Source: Mauremys mutica
Taxonomy: Eukaryota > Chordata > Testudines > Geoemydidae
Direction of reading: 5' to 3'
Length of the DNA stretch: 64,000 nucleotides
Assembly (NCBI RefSeq): GCF_020497125.1
Contig: NC_059082.1
Coordinates: 32,138,965 to 32,202,964 of the forward strand
The position numbers and the translations under genes are program-made. The notes beneath the pieces are model-generated. The model did not search any database, was not told the origin of the DNA, and saw only the letters and a program-made list of their open reading frames with translations. Below, piece by piece: positions 49,839 to 60,646 of the stretch. Position 1 is the stretch's first letter. Each line of letters opens with the position of its first letter.

Positions 49839-50095
49839 AACTGTCTGAAATGGGCCACTCTCATTACTACTTCAAAAGTTATTTTTCCTCCCTTGGTATC
49901 CTGCGGTCAATTGAATTGTCCCATTAGATTGACCTCACATTTAGTAAGGCAACTCACATCTTTTCATGTATTTATACCTGCACCTGTATTTTCCACTCTA
50001 TGCGTCTGATGAAGTGGGTTCTAGCTCATGAAAGCTTACGCCCAAATAAATTTGTTAGTCTCTAAGGTGCCACAAAGACTCCTTGTTGTTTTTAC
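49839..50095 (+). mobile_element. Penelope-like retroelement 3' end
   Basis: The order AAATGGGCCACTCTCATTAC, TCCTCCCTTGGTATCCTGCG, TTTCATGTATTTATACCTGC, CTGATGAAGTGGG...GAAAGCTTACGC, AAATAAATTTGTTAGTCTCT and AAGGTGCCACAAAGACTCC is a reptile repeat 3' end that I assign, by inference, to a Penelope-like family. It shares the TGTTAGTCT...TAAGGTGCCAC segment with the palindrome at 53799-53987. It begins right at the CR1 3' end. It has no coding capacity. Confidence 0.6.
50006..50041 (+). other. Hammerhead-ribozyme-like core in the Penelope-like end
   Basis: CTGATGA (50006-50012), then GTGGG with a pairing CTCAT a few bases on, then GAAA (50030-50033), then GC-TTAC-GC, gives the order of hammerhead core elements (CUGANGA, stem II, GAAA, short stem III). 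There is one extra A after CTGATGA, the stem is imperfect, and the residue after stem III is not the expected U. It is therefore at most a degenerate ribozyme. Hammerhead motifs are known in Penelope-like elements. Confidence 0.35.
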
Positions 50096-51381
50096 TAAGG
50101 TTTTACTGTCAGTATATTAGAATAAGAGGAGCAATGTGCATCAAGACTGAAAGGTCAATGTTGAGCAAAGGGCTTAAGTTTTTAAGATGTGTTCCTCTCC
50201 CCTCACACCCTCAGAGGCCACTCCTCCTTGCTCCTTACTGCCCCCTTTGGGCCAAAACCTCAGTTGGAATAAAGTGGCGTAGCTCCATCAAAGTCAACAG
50301 AGCTAAACTTAATTATACCAGCTGATCATCTGGTCCAAAGTCTCCTCAAACATTATTTCTATGCCAGTCATAATGCCAAGAACAGCTTTCCTTCCCCAGG
50401 TACACTAAAAATATCTCCCCGCTCCTCTCAATTAGGCCCAGAGCAGAGATCAGTGAGCTATCTGCTTCTACGAGTAAAAATAGTGACCTTGCTAAAAACA
50501 AAAATTCAAAACAAAAAAGTGAACATTGGATCTGCTCTCATGAGAGCTGTATTGTATCCTCCTCCTCTCCCCCCTCCCCGGTATGGTTTCCAACTGTTCC
50601 CTTTGAGCTGTCTTCCTGGTTATCTATTTCATTTAAACTATAAGCTCTTTGAAGCAGTAGCCTGAATTCTGGTAGGCTGGAAAACCACCACTATACACTT
50701 AGGACACTCTATTAAAAGAGCTATTAATAACTGGCTCAGTTTGCAGGACAAAAGTGAGGGCTCAGTTGTGATGCAGGTATCAGTTCACAGGGCACATTGG
50801 TCCTGTCAGCTACTATTGGAGTGACATGTAGGTCGGGCAACCATTGCCTTTGGGTTTCAGTAGCATTTGCGAGTGATTGGAAGAGGTTTATTTAAGAAAC
50901 TGAACTTCTGCAGCAGAAAGTAATCTGCCTTTGTAAGCTGAAGTGTTCCACTTGTGCAATTCAAATGTTAGGCTTATTCCACATGTTAAATTATACATAG
51001 AGCCTGATGTTAAATTATATATGTAGGAAGAGTTCACATAAGTGAGGTAAAGCCTCCTCTGGTCTTTCCACTTTTCTCTTGCCTAAAAGAAAAGCCACCA
51101 CTTGCAGTCAGCAGAATGGAAGGAGTGATAAAGGTAAACACTGGGTTAAATTCTGCTCTTGGGGCTCCAACAAATGCTTAATTCTTCTGGGCCTATCTGA
51201 ACTGAAGGTGAACTCTGAATTATCTGGCCTCTATCCCTTCACCAGTAAGGTCATCTCCAGCAAACAGGAAGCATACTTTCTCCCACACATTCCAAAGACT
51301 CAAGCATCACTTCTGAGGCTGACAGGACACTGCTGTTTTCCTTTCTTCAGAGGATCAATACAGTGGGCGTTTACCTTGTAG
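50096..51381. other. Mostly unique sequence
   Basis: No gene recognised. 50262-50322 has AGCTCCATCAAAGTCAACAG, a fragment of an old palindromic amniote repeat. Confidence 0.45.
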
Positions 51382-51383
51382 TA

Positions 51384-52048
51384 CAGTAACTCCTCACTTA
51401 AAGTCATCCTGGTTAACATTGTTTCATTGTTATGTTGCTGATCAATGAGGGAACATGCTCGTTTAAAGTTGTGCAATGCTCCCTTCTAACGTCGTTTGGC
51501 AGCTGCCTGCTTTGTCCACTGCTTGAAGGAAGAGCAGCCCGTTGCAGCTAGCTGGTGGGTGCTTGGAACCAGGGTGGACCAGCAGCCCCGCCTCCTCCAT
51601 CAGCTCCCCCTATCAGCTCCTCGCTCCCCTGTGTCTGTCTCTGTCTGCTATGCTGTATCCCCTCCCTCCTGTTCGTGCTGCCTTGATGAGAGGCTACATT
51701 AACAACAAGGTGTTAACCCTTGAGGGCTCAGCCAAGTTTTAGTTCATCATTTAGCAGATAGGCATTCCCTGGGAAATATCCCTCCCTCTTCCATCCTCTA
51801 ACTTCACCACCTCAACCAAGCTTCACAATCATCATTGCTGTGAACAGTATTGAATTGTTTGTTTAAAACGTATACTGTGTATATATCTATATAATATATA
51901 GTTCTTGGTCTAGTAAAAAAAAATTCCCTGGAACCTAACGCCCCCTATTTCATTCATTCTTATGGGGAACTTGGATTTGCTTAACATCGTTTCGCTTAAA
52001 GTTGCATTTTTCAGGAACATAACTACAACGTTAAGCGAGGAGTTACTG
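51384..52048. mobile_element. Tc1/mariner-type (Tigger-like) MITE
   Basis: Starts CAGTAACTCCTCACTTAAAG and ends GTTAAGCGAGGAGTTACTG. The first 18 or so bases are inverted repeats with about two differences. The element is flanked by TA at 51382-51383 and 52049-52050, the target site of Tc1/mariner. No transposase gene, 665 bp. Confidence 0.9.
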
Positions 52049-52054
52049 TACTGG

Positions 52055-52738
52055 TGTAGAGAGGCGGCTCCCCCACTCCAGTGGAAAAAGGGTTAAAGAC
52101 AGCCACGGGAGAAGGTTGTGGCTGAGAGCTGCTGAGCTGGATTGTCTGGGGAAGCAGCTGCAGCTGGGCCACGCCCCAGTCAGGCCACAGCTGGCCTGTA
52201 TAAAAAGGCTGTGAGCCAGAGGCCCAAGAGAAGTCTCTCTCTAGGCTGGGAGAGAGCAGGGCCTGGCTGCCTGCAGAAAGGGCACTGGAAGTGAAGCAGG
52301 GCTGGGGAGAGCCAGAGGAGCAGGGGAGCTCCAGGCTGGCAACTCCCCAGGCTGCAGGGCCTGGTCCAAGGCCCATTGAGGTACTGGGAGGCAGAGGAGG
52401 AAGGCAGTAGGCCCGAACCCCCTTGCCTATGATGAGTGGCTTTTATAGTGCAGTCTGCTCCAGGGAGCGGGGGCTTGGTGATGACTGGAAGTAGCCCAGA
52501 TTGAGGCAAGGTGGGGATTAGAGGGTTGGGGGTTCCCCAGAGAGGGGAGACCCATAAAGACTGGTGGGGGTATTGCCAGGGGGCAGCCCCAGGGTAAAGG
52601 GTCACCGGGGTCCGGGAGAGACACAGGGCCAGCAACAAGCGGGACACTGGCCTGCAGAGGGCCCCCAGGCTGGAAAAGAGCTAATTCCCTGAGAAGACCA
52701 GCAGGAGGCACCGCCGGGGTGAGTCCCGCACCTTTACA
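52055..52738 (+). mobile_element. Solo LTR
   Basis: Begins TGTAGAGAGG and ends CCTTTACA (TG...CA), with a perfect 5-bp direct repeat ACTGG at 52050-52054 and 52739-52743. A TATA box lies at 52199-52206. The sequence is GC-rich, without internal retroviral genes. Five-base target duplications fit gypsy or some retroviral integrases. It sits one base from the end of the Tc1/mariner MITE. Confidence 0.88.
52199..52206 (+). promoter_or_regulatory. TATA box of the solo LTR
   Basis: TATAAAAA, about 145 bases into the LTR, preceded by GC-rich sequence with GCCACGCCCC, which resembles an SP1-type box. Confidence 0.6.
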
Positions 52739-52743
52739 ACTGG

Positions 52744-53786
52744 TTTTTGACACGACAAAACAAATGTGCCAAAGTTAGGGTAACACCATGTCGGAAGATA
52801 CCGGGGGCGAGGGGGGGAGTCAGACAGGATCGATGAAGAGTGTTGCAAAGGATGTCTTCTAACTCACTGCAACCTATCATAGCTACTGCTCCTAATATTA
52901 GCTAATGTATTTAATCCAGGCATCATTTATCCCCTCTCTGTCACTGTCACCGTCACCCAAGATAGGAAGGAAATTTTCCATATGGGAAAGGTATAACATG
53001 AGGACACAACATCATAATTCATTACCAAGTTGGCGGAATGCCAAAAATGTGGCAATTACCAGAACTGGAAGCAATTTATTGTGGGTACACACAGTATTAC
53101 TCTCAACTACTCATTACGGTTACTATACAGAAATCATTAGCAAGTACTATAGTGATGAACAATTTAACTGCCCACTTTTTCCCCCTTCCTGTTGAAGAGC
53201 CATCATCTTTCTTGGATTTTTTGTGGGTGCAGTGGTGATCCAAAGCAGGGTGCCAGAAGAAACAACAGATCCAAGAGATACAACTGACAATAGTGTCTGG
53301 CAGTTTTTCCACTGAGGTTTGGAAGCAAATCGTTATTTTTTTTCTGATCTGTACCTGATGTGATTCTTTTTCAGTATAATACATCTCAAGAGAACACTCA
53401 TCTAGTGCCCATATGTTGAAAAGCCCTTAAAACTGTATTAGCTATAAATACAGCTTACCATATGTGTGCACGTATGCTTGGGTGTGAACTGTGGCCATAA
53501 GATGGGCACTGAATCATTTTCTGTAGGCTTGGTTTTATGTAATTTCCCTACATTTTCAGTTGTGGCCCATAAATGTGTGTGGAAGTGTTTGTATGTATGT
53601 TAGTTTTGTAAATGCAAATGGCTATTTGCATACACATACTGGAAAGCTAGCATCCAATCACATGATCTGAAGACACCATTGCACATGCATGCAATGCTTT
53701 GGATGCAAAATTAGAGGCTTGTTTTAGGCCAGCTGAAAAAAAAAAAAAGATCCAAAAGGTTTGAAATTTAGATAAAATGTAAATAC
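52744..53786. other. Unique sequence
   Basis: No feature recognised. 53735-53750 is a short A run. Confidence 0.5.
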
Positions 53787-53798
53787 ATTCATATTTGA

Positions 53799-53987
53799 GT
53801 ATCAGAGGGGTAGCCGTGTTAGTCTGGTTCTGCAGAAGCAGCAAAGAATCCTGTGGCACCTTATAGACTAACAGACGTTTTGCAGCATGAGCTTTCGTGG
53901 GTGAATACCCACTTCCTCGGATGCATCCGAGGAAGTGGGTATTCACCCACGAAAGCTCATGCTGCAAAACGTCTGTTAGTCTATAAG
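53799..53987. mobile_element. Penelope-like palindromic insertion with 12-bp target duplication
   Basis: A 189-bp insertion is flanked by the perfect direct repeat ATTCATATTTGA (53787-53798 and 53988-53999). Its last 128 bp are a perfect palindrome: the arm at 53860-53923 is the exact reverse complement of 53924-53987, with no spacer. The first 61 bp (TATCAGAGGGGTAGCCGTGT onward, ending in CTGTGGCAC) continue the same repeat in reverse. The right arm has the GTGGGTATTCACCCACGAAAGC hairpin-GAAA motif also seen, diverged, at 50013-50035. Perfect arms imply that both were copied from one template at insertion. Confidence 0.92.
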
Positions 53988-54194
53988 ATTCATATTTGAT
54001 TTTATTTAGGTAGCTCTAATGTAACTATCAGTTGATGTAATTTTGTTGGTGCTCAGAATCTAAAGCAACAAACAGTTTCAAAGGGCTTTGTTTTCCTCCT
54101 TTCTCAACTCCTTATACAGCAATAAAGTTGCATAGCTTGTTTGAGTTTCAAAGGTTTCATTAACTCATCTTCAGACCACTCCTTACAGTTGCTA

Positions 54195-54960
54195 TGGTAG
54201 GAAGGCGTTTGCAAAGAGCCAGGTCTCACTCTAAATTCAGAAGGTGGCAAGACGTTATGTTGACCTGTGTGATGGAAGACGATTTCATAGTTGAGCCTCA
54301 GCAGCCAAGAAAGCCCTCTTCCTTTGCCCCTGTGAGCTTCGTCCTGGGCACAAACAGCTCCAGCACCCTAATAAAGCACAGCGGTTGTAATAGGTTGTGC
54401 AGAAAGAATCACCAAAATAAATGGGGCCCAGCATATTGAGTATAATTATCAGGATCTTGATTACAATCTGGTATCCAAAAGGGCGGCCCATGTTACACAA
54501 ATAACCATTCAATGATGTGTTTTTATCACCCTGGGTAATGTAGCCACTGGGCTGCTAAAGGGTGAACGACCTGGAACTTTCTCATCACCTCCCTTTCCAT
54601 CCCTAGATGAAGTTCAGAGAAGCAGCTGAGCCTGGTTATGATGAACAGATGGATCGACATGGCCACATTCACAGCTGAAAGGCACAGGCACTGCTTCCTG
54701 GACAGCTGAAGAGGGTGAAAAGGCATTGCTATGCACCGTCGCTATAGAGGTAGGCAGGAGCAGAGTGGGATCCTGTAAAACTCAGGCGGTATACCACCAT
54801 CCGGGCCATGAGAAAGGAGACACCTTCCAGGGAGAGAGGGGTTATAGCTTTGAGTAGTTCTTCAAAGTGCTTCTCCTGTCCCACCAACATGAACTCTGTC
54901 TTGCTAGGATTAGATTTTCCATCCAGGGGTTAACCTCACCCCGACACTGGGATAGCGGGA
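54195..54960 (-). pseudogene. Ancient L2-like LINE reverse-transcriptase remnant
   Basis: Read on the minus strand and across several frames, peptide pieces occur in the order expected for the C-terminal half of L2/CR1-clade reverse transcriptase: NPSKTEFMLVG (about 54880-54915), then an SAVNVAMSIHLFIITRLS segment with LGMEREVMRKFQVVHPLAAQWL (about 54540-54670). GYQIVIKILIIILNMLGPIYF (54400-54475) and a GQRKRAFLAAEAQL segment follow. Frameshifts and stops are frequent. Identification is by motif order, not identity, so L2 against another member of the clade is unsettled. Confidence 0.6.
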
Positions 54961-56857
54961 TGATGGTGCTGTCTGCATTGTTAGCTAACAACATCTGGGT
55001 TGCTTCTTCAGCTGGAAAGAAACAAAATTCAGAATCTTTTCTTCAACAACAATAATGATCAGGAATTAGCAATAATACCGTAACGGCTGAGGATGTGTTT
55101 TGAAACCAAGTCAGGGCTCCAAACAAAGATGCTAGAACCACAAGAGATGGCAAGAGTCCTCATCCAGAAGACAGATTTACACCATGGACAGTAGCTCCCC
55201 CATCCCATTCCCATGCGCTTAACTTGATGGGGTAAGTCTTCCAGAGAACAGTCCCTTAGTAACCTGATCAAGCTGGGTGTCCTCTTCTCTCCCCTTCTCC
55301 AAGGATTCTTCCTTCTCTCAGCTATTGATGGTCTCCATTTCCACCTACCTGGGGGTTGGGCATCCCAGGGCACTGACCTTTTCTGTTCCTTCCAGCTAGG
55401 GAGGTGGAGTCTGCTTCTCCATCTCCTTTTGCCCCTGCACAAGGGTTAGGGATACAGACAGAAGGGCTAAGAGTAGTTCTATAATCTCTAGGAGGGCACC
55501 ATTATTTTCATGCCATAGCCTCAAAGCAAATCATTCTTCTCACTATTCTGAATCCTCTCTTGCCCTTTTTCCAAAGTTTGATTTTCCCTCCTCCTTGTAG
55601 CAGCCACATACAATGGAACTGAAAATCTAAACCCCAGAAAACTGCTTTCATGTTTTTAAATGTTACTTTAAACTCTGACTGGTTTTCCCATCAGAAAACC
55701 CTCTCAAAAATGCTCTTTGTCGCATGCTAATTTCATTGCAAATACCTGATCTGAATGCTGAGTAATTAGCAAATTAGGTGACCTGTGAGAAGCTGGTCTT
55801 TCTTAATATGCATATAAAAGCTTGTCACAGAGGGTATCTTCAACTCAAGAACCTCTACAGTCTGAAACCCTAATGTGGTGTTCAGTAATACTAGATAATA
55901 TCACCCTTTTACTTTTTTTTTAAGGGAATAATGATCACATTAATTAAATCTCTTTCCCATAGCCAGTAGAGAGAGAAAGCAGAAGATAGTCATTCTCAGA
56001 TTTTATATATATATATAGCGCATCGACCATGTACATTTTCACACATTTCTATGAAGTTTATCCTTCTTAGTTTTCTTTTAAAATATTAATAGAATATAAA
56101 CATGGAGCTGCCATAGCTAAGTTTGATTCTTTTTTATGCTGAGACACTGTAATAATGAAACAGCTCCTTGTTCAATGCTCTTACCGTTGATGCTTAAGTT
56201 ATATGCAATGAAAGGGAAGGTCTCTAGAATTGCAAAGAGTGTCCATTTGACCGATAAAAGCATTTTGCATGCATTCCCTCAGTTAAATAAATTATAAGCC
56301 TTAACTTAGCAAATTTTTATTTTCTTTGCCCCACACCACCCAACAAAAAAAAAATGCAGTTACATTTGTATGTACTAAATACAAAGCATCTCGAGTTTAT
56401 TGCACAACTATGGAATTTATTCAGTTGTGTCAAATGCACCATTTTAAAAGCTACATATCTACTGTATTGCCTAGAATATAGGCAAAAAGCAGACATGTTT
56501 TTAAACAGCATTAAAGATCAGGGTTTTTTTTTTTGAATGTATGCATTTACTATACATGAAAGATACTTAACAAGTAGGAGCCTATAAGTGCTTAAATCTT
56601 TACCTAACCCAAGGATTCATGATTGCATGGTGCAAGAACACTTTCCAGGCAACAGGCCAGATATTTAACGTGGGATACATTTAAAAAGCTAATATTTTAA
56701 AACCACTGAACCTATGAAAGAGTTGTTTGGTATGCCCAGAAATATGTCTCCTTGAAACAGCAAGTCCTCTCTGTACCATATTATATTGAACATTGTATTA
56801 CTAGTTAAACCAAAGCTCATATCAAATAATGCTCTTTGGAAGGTGTTCCATGGTAAC
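54961..56857. other. Unique sequence, possible conserved block
   Basis: No gene recognised. 55700-55830 contains ATGCTAATTTCATTGCAAAT and GAGTAATTAGCAAATTAGG, dense POU- and homeodomain-like words, and may be a conserved non-coding element. A short TA run lies at 56005-56017. Confidence 0.4.
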
Positions 56858-56859
56858 TA

Positions 56860-57055
56860 CAGACACTCCCCGACTTACGAAAGCGTTCCATTCTGGAACG
56901 CCTTGCGTAACTCGAATTTGCATAAGTCGGAAACGTATACCCAACCATTATGCAAAAAACAAAAACAAAAATACCCAACTATTTCTATCTTACGGAACTT
57001 TTTCCGTAAGTGCAGATTTGCGTAATTTGGGTTTGCGTAACCTGGGGAGTGTCTG
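56860..57055. mobile_element. Tc1/mariner-type MITE
   Basis: CAGACACTCCCCGACTTACG at the left and its inverted counterpart at the right (CGTAACCTGGGGAGTGTCTG) agree at 16 of 20 positions. Flanked by TA at 56858-56859 and 57056-57057. 196 bp, no coding capacity. Confidence 0.9.
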
Positions 57056-57057
57056 TA

Positions 57058-57436
57058 TTATGCGCTGGCTTAAGCTATGCTCATTTGAATTGCTCTTCTT
57101 TATGTCTTTTTAAAAAAAGGGGGGAATTGTTCCTAAAGGGATAGATCATGTCAGGTGTGCAGAGTCCAGAGAGAGAGCGCAACACGAGGCCGCAGTATCC
57201 CAGAGGAAGCATGGAGAGTCAGTCTGTAGAGTGCCTCCTTGAACTTCCCAGCACACAAGGGGAGTATGAATTCTACTAAATACCTTCATGGGGTACAGTC
57301 TGCTCCCACATGCAAGCTGGTGCCAGGAGAGTAGGAACTGAACAGTCCTTGATTTCCCCTAAGCACAGGGACTGCATTTCTGCTTGGCTCTTACAAGGGC
57401 TAACATGCACAAGGTAAAAGGGAAATTCCGCAAGTT
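57058..57436. other. Unique sequence
   Basis: Nothing recognised apart from a short A run followed by a G run at about 57112-57125. Confidence 0.5.
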
Positions 57437-57637
57437 CAGTGGTCCCCAACGTGGCACCTGCGGGGGCATCTAAATGCGCCCACGTCCTGGCCAGCGGTCG
57501 TGCATCCGCCAAAATGCCAACAAGCGACATCATCAAGAGGCATCGCCACTGAAATTCAACGGCATTTTGGCGGATGCTCGACAGCCGCCACGGTCCTTCG
57601 TCTGACGCCCACCAGACGAAAAGGTTGGGGACCGTTG
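57437..57637. mobile_element. hAT-type MITE
   Basis: The left end CAGTGGTCCCCAAC and the right end, read inwards CAACGGTCCCCAAC, are inverted repeats of the hAT type. Flanking 8-mers CGCAAGTT and CTCAAGCT agree at 6 of 8. The interior contains an inverted pair CATCCGCCAAAATGCC / GGCATTTTGGCGGATG. 201 bp. Confidence 0.85.
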
Positions 57638-58427
57638 CTCAAGCTCTTCCTGGCCACATTGCACACTGGCATAAGAGCCAAACAGACTCTGGTTCACTGC
57701 AACCTATCCACATTGCATTGTGTAATATGAGAAAAGCACAGAATCCACAGTGCATGCATGGACTTCACCCTCAAAGTTCTGAGTGTAGAAGTGGGAATCC
57801 TCCCATCTCCTCCCGTTGGCATTGGGAGTGGTCCCTCCAACATCAACTACAGAAAGAGTAATATGCAGCGCAGAAGTCCCAGGTACACTTTATTTCCCTC
57901 ACCTGCGTTCTTTACATGCACACAGAGTCCCACTGTAGACTAAAGAGCAAAGGATGCTTTTTATCATAATGTTTAAAGAAGAGAAGTGGCACATTGGGCT
58001 CGAAGACCATGGTGTGAAGACAGTGGCAGACGCCATAGAAGGAGCAATATAGAAGACAGACCAAATTATGGGGATTAGTAAGTGGCTAAAACTATAGCAG
58101 CAGAATGAGCAGGTGGGGAAAGTGGATACAAGCTCTGCTCCAGCTGGAAAGTATTGCTCATGTAAACATTCCAGGTGAACACATTCCAAGAAGCTGAAGT
58201 TCGAATTTCAACTGAACTAAAGCCTGCATCTACCCAGTGAGAGACAACCCATCTCTTGCCAAACAGACACAAGTACTGTGGGAATGGTGCGACTCTCAGC
58301 ATTTACAGCCCACTATTCTAAGGCAATAAAACTGTTCCTATTTTTTGCCTCTTCTAATGCTTCAGCAAGAGGAGCATCTATGTATCTTACATAGTTCTAT
58401 GCTTGCTATTTCCATAGTCTGCAAGCA
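57638..58427. other. Unique sequence
   Basis: No gene or repeat recognised. Confidence 0.5.
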
Positions 58428-58560
58428 CCTCAGAATCTTCAACGTGTTAATCCTTACAATACCCCTGGGAGGCAGGGCAGTGGTATTACTCAACTTACAG
58501 ATGGGGATGTACTGAATAACTTTTCCCGTAACAGAACAGCTGCCTGGGAGATGAGCACTG
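58428..58560 (+). repeat. MIR-like SINE remnant
   Basis: AAGCACCTCAGAATCTTCAA, then AATCCTTACAATACCCCTGG and GAGGCAGGGCAGTGGTATTA, then CAACTTACAGATGGGGAT give the order of the amniote MIR-like repeat. Confidence 0.6.
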
Positions 58561-59496
58561 AAGTCTCTCTCTTTCTCATCATCTTCCTCTTCTCATTTAT
58601 GGGGCTCAGGTTTTGAGCTGCAAAATACTGTTTCAGTAATGATGCAGTGGCAACAGCACCCTAGACACAATTAGAGTTACTCCTTTAATTTCATCCCCAA
58701 TGAGAAACTGACGGAGAGAGTTTAGCAAAAGATGGCAGCAAAGGAAAAAGTTGCCACAATGTGTCCTAATGGAAGGAGAAAGTGTGATGTCCAAATATCC
58801 CTAGTGTTAGACAAAGGACAATGGGATTTGTACACTCTTAGTGGTTGCATGAGTTACAATTCTGAGGACCGTCTGTGTGCAAATGGGTGTGAAAGACATG
58901 CACAAAGTTACTGCACAGGCAGCTCCTTAGAACATTTTCAGTCCCTTTATACACAAGTTAAGAGCTCAGCAAACAATGAGTAAAGAGGGATGGGGTGTTG
59001 GAAGATGTGTCAGTCTTACAAATTTGTTTGCTTTTATACCTGGGTTCAAGGCAGAATCTTAATGACACTTACATGGATAAACTATATTGTAGGAGACACA
59101 TACAGACATGATCTTTACCTAAAGATCTAGCAACAGATCAAGATTCAAAGTTTTATCACACACCAACATTGAGTGTTGAACTTAAAAAATTGCTTCCCCT
59201 CTCTGCAAGTGTTATGTTTAAGTGGATTGCTCAAACAAAGCACATAAAAGTCCTTACCCAAGTAATTCCTGGTTAAAAATAAAACAAATCAGTAAGCCAA
59301 TAATCACAGACCTCAAAAAGACCAGACAGACACAGACAAACATTCTAAAATAGGAAGTCGGAAAGATACATTGGCTTCATATTGAATCAGTAAGCCAAGA
59401 AAATTACTTTATAATCAATATGCGACTTCCACAGAGAAAGTTTCAGATCTGGAGTGCCGAGATCAAATTCTAGCTTCCCCTTAAATGATAGCACAA
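58561..59496. other. Unique sequence
   Basis: No gene recognised. Confidence 0.5.
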
Positions 59497-59645
59497 GGGC
59501 TTGTCTACACTGGCACTTTATAGCGCTGCAACTTTCTTGCTCAGGGGTGTGAAAAAACACACCCCAGGGCTGGTAGCTATTCCCCTCGTGGTAGCTCTCT
59601 CCCAGCACTATGCCGCACTTTAACGTTGCTAGTGAAGACGTGCCC
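59497..59645 (+). mobile_element. Harbinger-type MITE
   Basis: Starts GGGCTTGTCTACACTGG and ends GTGAAGACGTGCCC, imperfect inverted repeats. The body has GCTCAGGGGTGTGAAAAAAC and GAGCTACCACGAGG-type palindromic segments, shared with 4263-4473. 149 bp. I see no clear 3-bp target duplication. Confidence 0.8.
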
Positions 59646-59700
59646 TTAGGGAACTCATACTCTGAGAGTTAAATAGTCAACCCTTGACATGACAAAATAA

Positions 59701-60638
59701 CAGGGCCGCCCAGAGGGGGGGGCAAAGAGGCAATTTGCCCCGGGCCCCGGGCTCCGCAGGGGCCCCCAAGAGAACAGCGGAGGCTCCCGCCTCCGCCCCT
59801 CTCCTGGAGCCTCAGCGCATCAAGCGCCGTCTCTCCGGCGGGGCCCCTGAGCTCCGTCCCGCTCAGAGCCGCGTGGTGAGGGGGCGGGGCTGGGAGCTCC
59901 GGGCTGAGCTCAGCTCCCTCCGCTCGCAGCCCTGCCCCCTCCCCACGCAGCTCTGAGCGGGACGGAGCTCAGGGGCCCCGGCGGAGACACGCTGCGGCTG
60001 TCGGGCGAGGCGCTGAGACTCCGGGTGAGGAGGGAGCCGGGGGTAAGAGGCTGGGGCTGGGGCTGGGGCTGGGGCTGGGGCCGGGGCCGGAGGGGTTGGC
60101 TAAGGGGCAGGGAATCCTGGGGACAGGGAGGGGGCAGAGGTGGGGGGCGGAGGTTGAGGGAGCGGTCGGGGGGCAGGGAATGGGGGGGTTGGATTGTGGG
60201 TGTTCTGGGGGGGTGGATAGGGTCAGGGCCGCCCAGAGGGGGCGGGGCAAGAGGGCACAGGAGTTTCTTCACCCCCGGTCTTCACCAGCGGGGGGTCCTT
60301 CCGCTCTGGAAGGACCCCCCCCCACCCCCACTGGCGAATTACCGCCGAAGCGGGACCCGCCGCCGACGTGCAGCCCGGTGTTCGGCGGTAATACAGCGGC
60401 GGGGGTCCGGGACCCACCGCCGAAATGCCCCGAAGACCCACGCCGGGGCCCCCCCCCGCCACCGAATTACCGCCGAAGACCGGGCTGCACTTCGGCGGCG
60501 GGTCCCGCTTCAGCGGGTAATTTGGCGGCGGGGGGCTCCCGCCGCGGGTCTTCGGGGCACTTCGGCGGCGGGTCCCGGAATGGAAGGGCCCCCCGCCGCC
60601 GAAGACCCCGGGCCCCCGGAATCCTCTGGGCGGCCCTG
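59701..60638. mobile_element. GC-rich non-autonomous hAT, composite
   Basis: Left end CAGGGCCGCCCAGAGG and right end CCTCTGGGCGGCCCTG are perfect 16-bp inverted repeats. A perfect 8-bp target duplication CAAAATAA lies at 59693-59700 and 60639-60646. A second left terminus (CAGGGCCGCCCAGAGG) occurs inside at 60224, so a related copy has been joined or nested. Long frames on both strands are a consequence of very high GC and are not genes. The interior from 60250 on has repeated CTTCGGCGGCGGGTCCCG words in both orientations. Confidence 0.93.
60050..60090. repeat. (GGGGCT)n hexamer microsatellite
   Basis: About six to seven tandem copies of the hexamer GGGGCT, the last ones changed to GGGGCC, inside the hAT element. 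Confidence 0.95.
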
Positions 60639-60646
60639 CAAAATAA

